Positions 9,923-21,133 of a stretch of 64,000 bases of DNA are shown one piece after another. The notes beneath the pieces are model-generated. The model ran no database searches, was not told the origin of the DNA, and saw only the letters and a program-made list of their open reading frames with translations. Both the position numbers and the translations under genes were made by a program. Position 1 is the first letter of the stretch. Each line of letters starts with the position of its first letter. Origin of the DNA: Methylobacterium dankookense (lineage in GTDB: Bacteria; Pseudomonadota; Alphaproteobacteria; Rhizobiales; Beijerinckiaceae); NCBI RefSeq assembly GCF_902141855.1, contig NZ_CABFVH010000021.1, positions 1 through 64,000 on the forward strand. Reading direction: 5' to 3'.

Positions 9923-10798
9923 TCACTCGACGTTCTGAACCTGCTCGCGGAATTGCTCCACCACGGCCTTCAAGTCGAGTCCGATCCGCGAGAGGCTCAC
10001 ATCGTTGGCCTTGGCGCAGAGGGTGTTCGCCTCGCGCCCGAGCTCCTGGGCGAGGAAATCGAGGCGCCGCCCGATCGCACCGCCCTGCGCCATCAGCTCG
10101 CGCACCGCGCCGATATGGGCGCGCAGGCGGTCGAGCTCCTCGCGCACGTCGGCCTTGGCGGCGAGCAGCACCGCCTCCTGATGCAACCGGTCGGCGTCGA
10201 GGCTGCCGCCCTCCACCAGGCTCGCCACTGTCGCGGCGAGGCGCGCGCGCACGGCTTCCGGCTTGCGCGCCGGGTTTGCTTCCGCGGCCTCGGTCAGGGC
10301 CGCGATGCGCTCGACCTGCCCGCCGACGATGGCGGCGAGTTCCCGCCCCTCGGCGCGGCGAGCCTCGACGAGGTCGGCCACGAGGCGCACCACGCCCTCG
10401 GCGAGGTCGCGAGCGAGGGAATCCGTCTCCGGCGCGGCCTCGTCCTCCGTCTCGATGACGCCGCGAACGCCGAGCAGCCCGTCCATGGTGGCGGGCGCGA
10501 CGCCCTCAGGCACCGGCACGCGGGCGACCGCCGCGGCGAGGCTCGCCAGCAGCGCCTCGTTGATCCGGACCCGCACGGCGGTCTCGGGCTTCGTCAGGGT
10601 GAGGGAGAGCTGGCACTGGCCGCGGGCCAGGGTCTTCTGGAGGGCGGTGCGGGCGACCTCGCCCACCGCCTCGAAGCCGTTCGGCACCCGCAGGCGCACG
10701 TCGAGCCCGCGTCCGTTGACGCTGCGGACCTCCCAGGCCCATTGCACGGGGCCCGTGGTACCGGTGGCCCGGGCGAACCCGGTCATGCTCGCGATCAT
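9923..10798 (-). CDS. yicC: YicC-family endoribonuclease
   Basis: A 291-residue YicC/YloC protein. The N-terminus MIASMTGFARATG and VRSVNGRGLDVRLRVP are diagnostic. The C-terminal DUF1732 part contains IGRRLDFLAQELGREANTLCAK and ends in LKAVVEQFREQVQNVE, the last-helix motif conserved in the family. Family members cut RNA endonucleolytically and influence small-RNA decay; the exact role here is inferred. It lies between mltG (58 bases upstream) and gmk (19 bases downstream) on the same strand. Confidence 0.92.
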   Translation of the reverse strand: MIASMTGFARATGTTGPVQWAWEVRSVNGRGLDVRLRVPNGFEAVGEVARTALQKTLARGQCQLSLTLTKPETAVRVRINEALLASLAAAVARVPVPEGVAPATMDGLLGVRGVIETEDEAAPETDSLARDLAEGVVRLVADLVEARRAEGRELAAIVGGQVERIAALTEAAEANPARKPEAVRARLAATVASLVEGGSLDADRLHQEAVLLAAKADVREELDRLRAHIGAVRELMAQGGAIGRRLDFLAQELGREANTLCAKANDVSLSRIGLDLKAVVEQFREQVQNVE

Positions 10799-10856
10799 GG
10801 TCTCGTCAGGCCCCGAACCGTGGAAGCGGGAGCCTTACCAATCCTGCGCGCGCCCG

Positions 10857-12239
10857 TCACGGGCGTCCGGGCAGTTCCTTCAGCACCGGCACGGACTTGG
10901 CCGAGTTGAGATCGTAGGTCTTGTTCTTCAGCGGATCGAGCTTCGTGCCCTCGGAGGCGTCGAAGGCCTTCGAGCGGGGGGCCCCGGGCTGCCCGTCGAA
11001 GGCGACGTTGGTGCCTGGCGCATAGGCCGAGGCCCGGCCCGGCGCGGCGTTCGGGTCCGCCGGCGGCTCGACCTTGTCGACGTTGCCGGCATCGGGCGCC
11101 GCCGGGTTCTGGCGTCCGCGCTCGACCGCGCGCCACTTGGCGACGTTGCGCTGGTGGCCTTCCAGCGAATCCGCGAAGGCGTGGCCGCCGGTGCCGTCGG
11201 CGACGAAGTAGAGGTCCTTGGTGCGCGACGGGTTGGCCACCGCCTCGAGGGCGGCGCGGCCCGGATTGGCGATCGGGCCCGGCGGCAGGCCCTCGATCAC
11301 GTAAGTGTTGTAGGGGGTCGCGCGCTCGATCTCGGAGCGCAGGATACCCCGCCCGAGGGTGCCGCGGCCGCCGACTAGGCCGTAGACGATCGTCGGGTCC
11401 GATTGCAGCTTCATGCGCTTGTTCAGGCGGTTGACGAATACGCCGGCGACGCGCGGCCTTTCGTCGGCTCTGCCGGTCTCCTTCTCGACGATCGAGGCGA
11501 GCGTGACCATCTCCGCAGGCGTCCGCACCGGCACCTCGGCGCTGCGGCGCTGCCAGATCTGGTTCAGCACCTCGCGGTGCTTGGCCTTCATCAGGTTGAC
11601 GATCTGCTGCCGGGTGGCGCCGCGCTCGAACTTGTAGGTGTCGGGCAGGAGCGCGCCCTCGGCCGGGATCTCGCCGATCTCGCCCGTCAGGATGTCGTTC
11701 TCGTTCAGCCGGCCCACGATCTGCTCGCTGGTGAGCCCCTCGGGGAAGGTGATGGCGTGCTGGACCTGACGGCCGGTCGTCACCGTGTCGATGGCGTCGC
11801 TGATGCTGGCCCGCGCCTTGAAATTGTACTCGCCGGCCTTCAGCGGCGGCCGGCCGCCGAAGCGGGCGGCGAACTCGAACAGGCCGGTATGGCCGATCAC
11901 GCCCTCGCGCCGCAGGATCTCGGCGATCTCGCTGGTGCCGCTGCGGGTCGGGATGACGACGACCTTGTCGGCGGGCAGCGGGCCGGGCTCGTGGATCTGC
12001 CGCTGGAACAGGGTGAGCCCGATCATCGCGCCGATGGCGAGCACCACGGAGAAGGTCAGGAGGCCGCTGATCGTGGCGACGAGGCCGCCGCGCTCGCGCA
12101 CGGGCCGCTCGGGCGGCGGGGGGGCGGCGGTCGGCTTGATCGCCTCGTTGGGCGAGCGCGGGGACAGGCGCGTCGGGAACGGGGTCTCGTCGCGCGTGAT
12201 CGGCGTCGAATCCAGCGTCTTGCGTCTGCGGAAGAACAT
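10857..12239 (-). CDS. mltG: Endolytic murein transglycosylase MltG
   Basis: A 460-residue YceG/MltG protein that cuts nascent glycan strands at the inner membrane and so ends peptidoglycan chains. A cytoplasmic N-terminal segment with a Pro/Arg stretch is followed by one membrane span (LVATISGLLTFSVVLAIGAMIG, split here by its flanks) near residue 60. The YceG domain has the LysM-like start and the catalytic-region signatures LASIVEKETG, ERPRVAGVFVNRLNKRM and LQSDPTIVYG. The last 100 residues are a Pro/Ala-rich tail with no clear domain. It heads the mltG-yicC-gmk run. Confidence 0.93.
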   Translation of the reverse strand: MFFRRRKTLDSTPITRDETPFPTRLSPRSPNEAIKPTAAPPPPERPVRERGGLVATISGLLTFSVVLAIGAMIGLTLFQRQIHEPGPLPADKVVVIPTRSGTSEIAEILRREGVIGHTGLFEFAARFGGRPPLKAGEYNFKARASISDAIDTVTTGRQVQHAITFPEGLTSEQIVGRLNENDILTGEIGEIPAEGALLPDTYKFERGATRQQIVNLMKAKHREVLNQIWQRRSAEVPVRTPAEMVTLASIVEKETGRADERPRVAGVFVNRLNKRMKLQSDPTIVYGLVGGRGTLGRGILRSEIERATPYNTYVIEGLPPGPIANPGRAALEAVANPSRTKDLYFVADGTGGHAFADSLEGHQRNVAKWRAVERGRQNPAAPDAGNVDKVEPPADPNAAPGRASAYAPGTNVAFDGQPGAPRSKAFDASEGTKLDPLKNKTYDLNSAKSVPVLKELPGRP

Positions 12240-12453
12240 GAAAATCCTGCTCGGGCGGACGCCCGGGCCGGGTCCGTGGGCCGGGCCTGGGCGTCGTCCC
12301 GCGTCGGGTTGGGCCGCTTCCCCTCGAAACTACCCGCTTTTGTGGCGAAATTGCCATCCCGCAGGGCAGGAGCCCGTTCACGATGCGGGGGTGGACCCCG
12401 GCACCCGAGGGATTTCACCGAATCCGATCGATGGCCCGAGCCGCAGCGGCAGC

Positions 12454-12626
12454 TCCCTCCGCCTTGCGGGGAAAGAGTCGGAGTGGGGGTGGTGCGGAAG
12501 GCCACCGCGACGCCCAAGCCTGCACCACCCCCACCTCCGGCTCCTCCCCATCCAGTTCGGGCCTGCCCGATCTGGACAGGCGAGGGCAGATCTCGAACAA
12601 GCCCGAGATCTGTGGGGAGGAGAGGA
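12454..12626 (-). repeat. Family B palindromic repeat, copy without insert
   Basis: The gap between mltG and ntrC (12240-12651) holds no gene. It carries a unit of about 170 bases whose reverse complement matches 63446-63615: a CCTCCGCC..GGGG hairpin, the arm GTGGGGGTGG (12483-12492), 32 bases, the arm CCACCCCCAC (12525-12534), then nested palindromes built on TCCAG..CGGGC..GCCCG..CTGGA and AGATCT. The same two arms flank the DUF559 gene at 42.6-43.2 kb. Confidence 0.8.
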
Positions 12627-12651
12627 CCGTGCGGGCCGGGCGCGCGGCCGA

Positions 12652-14118
<1,467 letters not shown>

Positions 14119-14122
14119 GACT

Positions 14123-15286
14123 CTACTCGGCCTCCACGACCGATTCGCGCCCATCCCGGGCGCTCGACATGGGCAGGAGAAGGCGGAAGGTGGTGCGGCG
14201 CGGGACCGGGTCGCACTCGACGATGCCCCCGTGGTCGCCGACGATCTTGGCCACCAATGCAAGACCGAGGCCGGAGCCCTGCGCCTTGGTGGTGACGAAG
14301 GGGTCGAACAGGTCGGGCAGCAGCTCGGCGGTGATGCCCGGGCCGTTGTCGCGCACCGCCACCTCGATGGGCAGGCTCACCCGCTCCCGCGAGCCGGGCA
14401 CCTGCAGGCGCAGGCCGGTGCGGAAGGCGGTGGACAGGGTGATCTCGCCGTCCACCGTGTCGGCGCCGATCGCCTCGGCGGCGTTCTTCACGAGGTTGAG
14501 GATCACCTGAACGAGCTGGTCGCGATTGCCGAGGACCGGCGGCAGCGAAGGGTCGTAGGTCTCGATGAAGCGGATGTGGCGCGCGAAGCCCGATTGGGCC
14601 GAGCGCTTCACCTGATCGAGGACGCCGTGCACGTTGACCGCGCCGCGCTCCACCGGGCGCTCGTCGCCGAACAGCTCCATGCGCTCGACGATGCGCACGA
14701 TCCGGTCCGATTCGTCGCAGATCAGCCGGGTCAGGATCCGGTCCTCCTCGGCGCCGGACTGCTCGAGGAGCTGGGCGGCGCCGCGGATGCCAGCGAGCGG
14801 GTTCTTGATCTCGTGGGCGAGCATGGCGCCGAGCGCCACCATCGAGCGGGCGGCGCCGCGATGGGTGAGCTGACGGTTCATCTTGTCGGCGATGGTGCGC
14901 TCCTGGAGCATCAGCACCACGGCCTCGCCGTTGTCGCCGAGCGCCGTGGCGAACACGTCGACGCTGCGCTCGTGGCCGGAGCGCGGCTGGACCAGCTCCA
15001 CCCGGTACTCGCTGACGCTGGAGCTGCGGCGGCGCACCTCCGCCACCAGCGCGATGATCGGCGAGGCGAAGGGGATGATGTCCCGCAATTGCCGCCGCTG
15101 CATCAGGCGGGCCGACGAGTCGAAGAAGCTCTCGGCCGCGTGGTTGCAGTGGAGGATGCGCTCGTCGGGGCCGATGGTCAGCACCGGCAGCGGCAGGGCA
15201 TTGAGCACCGCCGCCCCGGTCAGCCCGAGGGCGGCCGCCCCGCGGCCGCCGAGCAGATCCTCGGGTCCTGGGCTCGCCTCGGTCAT
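14123..15286 (-). CDS. ntrB: Nitrogen regulation sensor histidine kinase NtrB
   Basis: A 387-residue soluble two-component kinase/phosphatase, usually controlled by PII. A PAS domain ([28 protein letters not shown]) precedes the HisKA domain with the phospho-His in [19 protein letters not shown]. The ATPase domain follows, with N box [14 protein letters not shown]1 VRDNGPGI and G2 GSGLGLALV. Its start codon overlaps the dusB stop (ATGA) and ntrC starts four bases after it. This matches the classic nifR3-ntrB-ntrC operon of alphaproteobacteria. Confidence 0.95.
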   Translation of the reverse strand: MTEASPGPEDLLGGRGAAALGLTGAAVLNALPLPVLTIGPDERILHCNHAAESFFDSSARLMQRRQLRDIIPFASPIIALVAEVRRRSSSVSEYRVELVQPRSGHERSVDVFATALGDNGEAVVLMLQERTIADKMNRQLTHRGAARSMVALGAMLAHEIKNPLAGIRGAAQLLEQSGAEEDRILTRLICDESDRIVRIVERMELFGDERPVERGAVNVHGVLDQVKRSAQSGFARHIRFIETYDPSLPPVLGNRDQLVQVILNLVKNAAEAIGADTVDGEITLSTAFRTGLRLQVPGSRERVSLPIEVAVRDNGPGITAELLPDLFDPFVTTKAQGSGLGLALVAKIVGDHGGIVECDPVPRRTTFRLLLPMSSARDGRESVVEAE

Positions 15287-16293
15287 GCCGCCTCCGGGAC
15301 GGCCCGGGCGGGCTCGCGGAAGGCGGCGCGCAGGAGCGCGCGGGCCGTGGCCGGGTCCGTCGTGGTGAGGAGGCGCGTGCGCGCGGCGGCATCGAGCCCG
15401 CCGCCGGCCTCCGCATAGGCCGCGAGGTGCTTGCGCGCGTGGCGCACCCCCATGGCCGCGCCGTAGAGGGCGATCAGCCCGTCGTAATGCTCCACCGCGA
15501 CAATCCCCCGCTCCTCCCGCGTGAGCCTGCGCGGCGCCTCGCCCCGCAGGCCCGCGGCCACCGCGCCGACCCGCCAGGGCCGCCCGACCGCGGCGCGCCC
15601 GATCATCACCCCGGCCGCCCCCGAGGCGGCCAGGCACGCCTGGGCTTGCGCGAGGTCGCCCACATCGCCGTTGGCGATGACGGGGAGCGACACGGCCTCG
15701 ACCACCGTGCGGATCGCGGCCCAGTCGGCCTGCCCCTTGTAGAATTGCTGCCGGGTGCGACCGTGGACGGTGAGCCCGTCGAGGCCGATCCCCTCGGCGC
15801 GGCGCGCGAGGTCCGCCGCATTGAGGCTCTGATGGTCCCAGCCGAGGCGCATCTTGAGCGTCACCGGGACCGTGACCGCGCTGCGCACCGCCTCCAGCAG
15901 GCGGCTCGCATGGTCGAGGTCGCGCATCAGGGCCGAGCCCGAGGCGCCGCCGGTGACCACCTTGGCCGGGCAACCCATGTTGATGTCGACGACCTCCGCG
16001 CCGCAGCCCACCGCGAGGCGGGCCGCCTCCGCCATCGGCTCGGGCTGGCAGCCGGCGAGCTGGACGATGTGCACGTCCACGCCCGAGCCCTCCGCCCGCA
16101 GACGCGCCTCGCTGGCGCCGCGGGCGAACTCGGCCGCGGCCACCATCTCGGAGACCACGGCGCTCGCGCCGAGGCGCCGGGCGATCCGGCGCATGTGCAG
16201 GTCGGTCACGCCGGAGAGCGGCGCGAGCAGGGCGAGCGGCGCGGCGCCGGGACGGCGGCTGCGCAGTGCGCTCAAATAATGATCATCGCTCAT
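15283..16293 (-). CDS. dusB: tRNA-dihydrouridine synthase (NifR3/DusB type)
   Basis: A 336-residue FMN-dependent enzyme that reduces uridines in the tRNA D-loop. Signatures are [22 protein letters not shown], the catalytic-Cys motif [45 protein letters not shown] and VIANGDVGD. The start is ATG 16293 ([10 protein letters not shown]); the longer frame upstream runs into the divergent promoter region. As the first gene of dusB-ntrB-ntrC it probably provides the operon promoter within 16294-16474. Confidence 0.93.
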   Translation of the reverse strand: MSDDHYLSALRSRRPGAAPLALLAPLSGVTDLHMRRIARRLGASAVVSEMVAAAEFARGASEARLRAEGSGVDVHIVQLAGCQPEPMAEAARLAVGCGAEVVDINMGCPAKVVTGGASGSALMRDLDHASRLLEAVRSAVTVPVTLKMRLGWDHQSLNAADLARRAEGIGLDGLTVHGRTRQQFYKGQADWAAIRTVVEAVSLPVIANGDVGDLAQAQACLAASGAAGVMIGRAAVGRPWRVGAVAAGLRGEAPRRLTREERGIVAVEHYDGLIALYGAAMGVRHARKHLAAYAEAGGGLDAAARTRLLTTTDPATARALLRAAFREPARAVPEAA

Positions 16294-16474
16294 TCTGCAC
16301 AACAAATAGACAAAAGCAGCGCCGACGCAAGCGGCTTCCGATTTGATTTCGGGGGATGCCCCGCTTAAAGCCGGGGCAATCCCGCCGGTACCCTCGCACG
16401 CGCAAGGGGCCATGCGCGCGCGAGGCCCTGCGCATCCGGCGCGCAGGCTCTGACGAAGGGTACAGGAAGCCAGC

Positions 16475-17752
16475 ATGTCCACGACCGGTTCGAGCGTCGC
16501 CGCGGTGGTCGTGGCGGCCGGCCGCGGCATCCGCATCGGCGGGGGCACGCCGAAGCAGTATCGCCGGGTCGGCGGGCAGGCCGTGCTTACCCGGACGCTG
16601 GCGGCGCTCGGCGGCCATCCGGCCCTCGACCGGCTGCAGGTGGTGATCGCCCCCGACGCCGCCGCCTTCTACGACGAATGCGTGGCCGAGCTCGACGCGG
16701 CCGTGCGCGCCAAGCTCGCGCCGCCGGTGGAGGGCGGGGCGACGCGCCAGCAATCGGTGCGCGCCGGGCTCGAGGCGCTGGAGCGCGCGGGCGCGCCGGA
16801 GACGGTGCTCGTGCACGATGCCGCCCGGCCCTATGTCGACGCCGCCCTGGTGGACCGCGCCATCGCCGCCGGCCGCGAGTACCGCGCCGCGGTGCCCGGC
16901 ATCGCGGTGAGCGACACGATCAAGCTCGTGGCCGAGGCGACCGCCCTGGTCAGCCGCGTGCGCGAGACCCCGGCGCGGGAGGCCCTGCGCGCCGTGCAGA
17001 CGCCGCAGGCCTTCGCCTTCGCCGCCCTGCTCGATGCGCACCGCTCCGCGGCCGCCTCGGACCTCCACGCCTTCACCGACGATGGGGCGCTGGCCGAATG
17101 GGCCGGGCTCGACGTGGTGGTGTTCGAGGGCGACCTGCGCAACCGCAAGATCACGCAACCCGGCGACCTGATCGAGGCCGACCGCGCCTTCTCCGATCCG
17201 AGGATCCCAGCCATGACGACCTACGTCACCCGCCTCGGCACCGGCTTCGACGTGCACGCCTTCACCGAGGGCGACCATGTCTGGCTCGGCGGCGTGAAGA
17301 TCCCGGCCGATCGCGGCGTGCTCGCCCATTCGGACGGCGACGTGGCCCTGCACGCGCTCACCGACGCGCTGCTCGGCGCCATCGCCGACGGCGATATCGG
17401 CACGCATTTCCCGCCCTCCGACGAGCGCTGGCGCGGCGCCGCCTCGGACCAGTTCCTGGCGCATGCCTGCTCTCTGGTGCGGGCGCGCGGCGGGCGCATC
17501 GATCATCTCGACATCACCGTGCTGGCCGAGGCGCCGCGCATCGGCCAGCACCGCGAGGCGATCCGCGCGCGCATCGCCGAGGTCGCGGGCGTGCCGCTCT
17601 CCGCCGTCTCGATCAAGGCGACCACGACGGAGAAGCTCGGCTTCGTCGGCCGCGCCGAGGGGCTGGCCGCCCAGGCCGCCGCGACGGTGCGCCTGCCCGA
17701 GGAGGAGCCGATCCTCGACGCGCAGGCCGAGACGGCGATGCGCCAGGGCTGA
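16475..17752 (+). CDS. ispDF: Bifunctional IspD/IspF of the MEP isoprenoid pathway
   Basis: A 425-residue fusion. Residues about 1-245 are IspD (MEP cytidylyltransferase): [35 protein letters not shown] and VQTPQAF. Residues about 246-425 are IspF (MECDP synthase): [19 protein letters not shown] with the zinc Asp-x-His, [29 protein letters not shown] and [19 protein letters not shown]. Fusing the third and fifth MEP-pathway enzymes is typical of alphaproteobacteria. It diverges from dusB and is followed three bases later by pncC. Confidence 0.95.
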   Translation: MSTTGSSVAAVVVAAGRGIRIGGGTPKQYRRVGGQAVLTRTLAALGGHPALDRLQVVIAPDAAAFYDECVAELDAAVRAKLAPPVEGGATRQQSVRAGLEALERAGAPETVLVHDAARPYVDAALVDRAIAAGREYRAAVPGIAVSDTIKLVAEATALVSRVRETPAREALRAVQTPQAFAFAALLDAHRSAAASDLHAFTDDGALAEWAGLDVVVFEGDLRNRKITQPGDLIEADRAFSDPRIPAMTTYVTRLGTGFDVHAFTEGDHVWLGGVKIPADRGVLAHSDGDVALHALTDALLGAIADGDIGTHFPPSDERWRGAASDQFLAHACSLVRARGGRIDHLDITVLAEAPRIGQHREAIRARIAEVAGVPLSAVSIKATTTEKLGFVGRAEGLAAQAAATVRLPEEEPILDAQAETAMRQG

Positions 17753-17755
17753 GCG

Positions 17756-18253
17756 ATGCTCGACGACGCGCTCGTCGCCCGGGCCGAGGCGCTGGTGAAG
17801 GCCTATGCCGCGGCGGGCCTGCGCGTCGCCACGGCCGAATCCTGCACCGGCGGCCTCGTGGCGGGGCTGCTCACGAGCGTCCCCGGCTCCTCGGCGGTGG
17901 TGGAGCGCGGCTTCGTCACCTACTCGAACGAGGCCAAGGCCGAGGCGATCGGCGTGCCCGCCGACCTCATCGCGGCGCAGGGCGCGGTGAGCGAGCCGGT
18001 CGCCCGCGCCATGGCGGAGGGCGCGCTGGCCCATTCGCGCGCCGACGTGGCGGTGGCTGTCACCGGCATCGCCGGCCCCGGCGGCGGCAGCGCCCTGAAG
18101 CCGGTCGGCCTCGTGCATTTCGGCCTCGCCGCGAAGGGCCGCCCGTCCGTGCACCGCGCATGCCTCTACGGCGATCCCGGCCGGGCCGAGATCCGCCGGC
18201 TCGCCGTCGCCGAGGCGCTGGATCTGCTGGAAGGGGTGCTGAAGCCGGCCTGA
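17756..18253 (+). CDS. pncC: CinA-family nicotinamide-nucleotide amidohydrolase
   Basis: A 165-residue CinA C-terminal domain protein that hydrolyses NMN to nicotinate mononucleotide and ammonia in the pyridine nucleotide cycle. Signatures are RVATAESCTGGLVAGLLTSVPGSSAVVERGFVTYSNEAK (split across the active-site Ser-rich loop) and AVTGIAGPGGGS. The N-terminal COG1058 domain of long CinA proteins is absent, as in stand-alone PncC. It starts four bases after the ispDF stop and is surely co-transcribed with it. Confidence 0.9.
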   Translation: MLDDALVARAEALVKAYAAAGLRVATAESCTGGLVAGLLTSVPGSSAVVERGFVTYSNEAKAEAIGVPADLIAAQGAVSEPVARAMAEGALAHSRADVAVAVTGIAGPGGGSALKPVGLVHFGLAAKGRPSVHRACLYGDPGRAEIRRLAVAEALDLLEGVLKPA

Positions 18254-18258
18254 GACCG

Positions 18259-19293
18259 TCAGGCCGCCCGCTCCAGCCGCGCCGTCCCCCGGACGAGCAC
18301 GTGGCCGAACAGGTCCTTCGGGTCGTCCACCTCCGGGATCAGGTCGAGGGCGGGCCCTGAGCCGGCGAGATCGCGGATGCAGCGCAGCGCCGAGAAATCC
18401 TCCAGCGCGAAGCCGACCGAATCGAACAGGGTGATCTCCTCCGGGCTCGCCCGGCCGGGGGCGCGCCCGGTCAGCACCTGCCAGAGCTCGGTCACCGGGA
18501 AATCCGCCGGCATCTGCTGGATCTCGCCCTCGATCCGGGTCTGGGGCGCGTACTCGACCACGGTGCGGGCCGCGCGCACGAGATCGGCGTGCAGCTCGGT
18601 CTTGCCGGGGCAATCGCCGCCGATGGCGTTGAGGTGCTGGCCCGGCGCGATCAGGTCCGGGGTCAGGATCGTGGCGCGCGCCTTGTCCGCGGTCGCCGTC
18701 GTCACGATGTCGGCGCCCGCGACCGCCTCGGCCACCGAGCCGGTGCAGGTGATGGAGAGCCCCCTGCCCTCCAGGTTCGCCCAGGCCTTGGCCATCGCCC
18801 GCGGATCGACGTCGTAGAGGCGCACCTCCGCGATGCCGAGCACCGCCTTGAAGGCGAGCGCCTGGAACTCCGCCTGCGCCCCCGTGCCGATCAGCGCCAG
18901 GCTCCGGCTGCCCGGCCGCGCCATGGCGGAGGCCGCGAGCGCCGAGGTCGCCGCGGTGCGCAGCGCCGTCAGCACCGTCATCTCCGAGAGAAGGACGGGA
19001 TAGCCCGTCGCGCGCTCCGCGAGGACGCCGAAGGCCGCGACCGTCAGCTTGCCCGCGCGCGTGTTGCCGGGATGGCCGTTGACGTATTTGAACGCGAAGC
19101 TGTCCCCGTCGGCGGCCGGCATCAGCTCGATCACCCCCTGCGGCGCGTGGCTGGCGAGGCGCGCCTCCAGCGCGAAGCTCTCCCAGCGCGAGAAATCCGC
19201 GCGCAAGGCGGCGGCGAGCCGGGCGAGGATCGCCTCCGGCCCCTCGCGCCGGACCAGCGCCGCCATCTCGTCGGATCCGATATACCGCGTCAC
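18259..19293 (-). CDS. Ornithine cyclodeaminase/mu-crystallin family protein
   Basis: A 344-residue NAD(P)-binding protein of the ornithine cyclodeaminase family. The N-terminal part has MPAADGDSFAFKYVNGHPGNT with the Lys equivalent to the substrate-site Lys. The Rossmann motif is LALIGTGAQAEFQALAF, and NAIGGDCPGKTELHADLV follows. GTG at 19293 is chosen as start because GGGAG lies about seven bases upstream. It is divergent from an Lrp/AsnC regulator 126 bases away, a pairing that suggests amino-acid-responsive control. The family includes ornithine, alanine and other imino-acid enzymes, so the substrate is left open. Confidence 0.88.
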   Translation of the reverse strand: MTRYIGSDEMAALVRREGPEAILARLAAALRADFSRWESFALEARLASHAPQGVIELMPAADGDSFAFKYVNGHPGNTRAGKLTVAAFGVLAERATGYPVLLSEMTVLTALRTAATSALAASAMARPGSRSLALIGTGAQAEFQALAFKAVLGIAEVRLYDVDPRAMAKAWANLEGRGLSITCTGSVAEAVAGADIVTTATADKARATILTPDLIAPGQHLNAIGGDCPGKTELHADLVRAARTVVEYAPQTRIEGEIQQMPADFPVTELWQVLTGRAPGRASPEEITLFDSVGFALEDFSALRCIRDLAGSGPALDLIPEVDDPKDLFGHVLVRGTARLERAA

Positions 19294-19363
19294 GTCAGGC
19301 TCCCGCGTTCCACCCGCGGGAGCCTGCCCGAGCGGCCCGGACAGGCGACAGCCGGATTCATGG

Positions 19364-19393
19364 ACGATCCGGACAGCGAATCGTACGATCCGG
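19364..19393. promoter_or_regulatory. Direct repeats in ocd/lrp divergent promoter, candidate Lrp sites
   Basis: The nonamer ACGATCCGG occurs at 19364-19372 and again at 19385-19393, 21 bases apart, on the same helical face. They lie in the 125-base gap between the divergent ocd-like and Lrp/AsnC genes. Lrp-family proteins bind repeated half-sites with such phasing and often control themselves and the neighbour, so these are candidates for autoregulatory sites. Confidence 0.45.
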
Positions 19394-19418
19394 TAAGCTC
19401 GGCCGCCCATTCTGAGCC

Positions 19419-19850
19419 ATGCTCGACGATCTCGACCGCCGCCTGATCGCCCTCCTGCGCACCGATGCGCGGCTGCCCGTCGCCAAGCTCGCCGCTGCGC
19501 TCGGCGTCACCCGCGCCACCGCCCGGGCCCGGCTCGAGCGCCTCGTCGCCAGCGGCGTCATCCAGGGCTTCACCGTGGTGCTGCGCGCCGAGGGCGACAG
19601 CGCCGAGGTCCGCGCCATCACCCTGGTCGAGGTCGACGGGCGCCACGCCGAGGCGGTGATCCGGCGCCTCGCCGGCCTGCCCGAGATCCGGGCGCTGCAC
19701 ACCACGAACGGGCGCTGGGACATCGTCGCCGAGATCGAGGCGCCTTCCCTCGTCGCCTTCGACGCGCTGCTGCGCGCGATCCGCCAGATCGAGGGCATCG
19801 CCAATTCCGAGACGAGCATCCTGCTCGCCGCGCGCAAAGGCGGCGCCTGA
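19419..19850 (+). CDS. Lrp/AsnC family transcriptional regulator
   Basis: A 143-residue feast/famine regulator. The N-terminal winged HTH reads LDDLDRRLIALLRTDARLPV, then AALGVTRATARARLERLVASGVIQGF. The C-terminal RAM (ligand-binding, oligomerisation) domain runs from AITLVEVDGRHAEAVIRRLAGLPE to the end, with TNGRWDIVAEIEA. Its length is slightly short of the usual 150-165. It most likely senses an amino acid and controls the divergent ornithine-cyclodeaminase-like gene. Confidence 0.9.
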   Translation: MLDDLDRRLIALLRTDARLPVAKLAAALGVTRATARARLERLVASGVIQGFTVVLRAEGDSAEVRAITLVEVDGRHAEAVIRRLAGLPEIRALHTTNGRWDIVAEIEAPSLVAFDALLRAIRQIEGIANSETSILLAARKGGA

Positions 19851-19906
19851 GCGCTTTTCCGGAGGCACCGCAGGGCCTAGATTCGCAGGGGTGGGAGGTC
19901 GCCGCG

Positions 19907-21133
19907 ATGGATCGCTCCGCCAAGGTCTGCATCGTCGGCGGCGGGCCGGCCGGGATGATGGCCGGGCTGCTGCTCGCCCGGGCGGGCGTGCCCGTCACGG
20001 TGCTGGAGAAGCACGCCGACTTCCTGCGCGACTTCCGCGGCGACACCATCCATCCCTCGACCCTCGACCTGATGGACGAGCTCGGCCTCGGCGAGGCCTT
20101 CCGGGCCCTGCCGCAGCAGCGCGTCGAGACGCTCTCGGGCGTCGTCGCCGGCCGCGCCTTCCGCATCGCCGATTTCCGCCACCTGCCCAGCCGCAACCGC
20201 TTCGTGGCGATGATGCCGCAATGGGATTTCCTGGACTTCCTGGCGCGGGAGGGGCGGCGCCATCCCGGTTTCCGCCTGCTGATGCGGACGGAAGGGCTGT
20301 CGCTCGTCGAGGAGGCCGGCCGCGTCGTCGGCGTGCGGGCGCGCGGGCCGGAGGGCGAGACCGAGATCCGCGCCGATCTCGTCCTCTGCGCGGACGGCCG
20401 ACACTCGGCGATGCGGGCCCAGGCCGGCTTCCGGCCGCAGGCCTTCGGCGCCCCGATGGACGTGCTCTGGTTCAAGGTCTCGCGCCGGGCCAGCGACACC
20501 GACGCCACCGCCGGCCGCTTCGGGCGCGGCCGCATCCTCGTGACGATCGACCGGGGCGAGCACTGGCAATGCGCCTACGTGGTGCCGAAGGGCGGCGACG
20601 CGCGGCTGCGGGCCGGCGGCCTGCCGGCCTTCCGGGCCCGGATCGCGGACCTCGCCCCCTTCCTGGCCGACCGGGTCGGCGAGATCGCCTCATGGGACGA
20701 CGTGAAGGTTCTCACCGTGACGGTGGACCGGCTGGAGCGCTGGCACCGTCCGGGACTCCTCTGCATCGGGGATGCGGCGCATGCCATGTCGCCGATCGGC
20801 GGCGTCGGCATCAACCTCGCGATCCAAGATGCGGTCGCCGCCGCGAACCTGCTCGCCGATCCCCTGCGCCGCGGCGCCGTGACGGAGGCTGACCTCGCCC
20901 GGGTCCAGCGCCGCCGGATGCTGCCGGTGCGGCTGACGCAAGGGTTGCAGCGCCTCGTCCAGAACCGGGTGATCGCCCGCGTGCTCGACGAATCCGGTGC
21001 GCCCCTGCGCCCGCCCCTGGCGCTCCGCCTGCTCGACGCCCTGCCCCTGCTGCAACGCCTGCCGGCCCGCATCGTCGGGCTCGGCTTCAGGCCGGAGCAC
21101 GTTCGGACCGAGCCTCAGGCCGCCGCGCCGTAG
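19907..21133 (+). CDS. FAD-dependent monooxygenase (aromatic hydroxylase family)
   Basis: A 408-residue class A flavoprotein monooxygenase. The dinucleotide motif VCIVGGGPAGMMAGLLLARAG starts at residue 6. The middle DG motif is LVLCADGRHSAMR, and the second FAD motif GLLCIGDAAHAMSPIGGVGINLAIQDA is near residue 290. These are the three hallmarks of the p-hydroxybenzoate hydroxylase fold. The substrate cannot be told. Its last 19 bases overlap the convergent ratA gene. Confidence 0.87.
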   Translation: MDRSAKVCIVGGGPAGMMAGLLLARAGVPVTVLEKHADFLRDFRGDTIHPSTLDLMDELGLGEAFRALPQQRVETLSGVVAGRAFRIADFRHLPSRNRFVAMMPQWDFLDFLAREGRRHPGFRLLMRTEGLSLVEEAGRVVGVRARGPEGETEIRADLVLCADGRHSAMRAQAGFRPQAFGAPMDVLWFKVSRRASDTDATAGRFGRGRILVTIDRGEHWQCAYVVPKGGDARLRAGGLPAFRARIADLAPFLADRVGEIASWDDVKVLTVTVDRLERWHRPGLLCIGDAAHAMSPIGGVGINLAIQDAVAAANLLADPLRRGAVTEADLARVQRRRMLPVRLTQGLQRLVQNRVIARVLDESGAPLRPPLALRLLDALPLLQRLPARIVGLGFRPEHVRTEPQAAAP

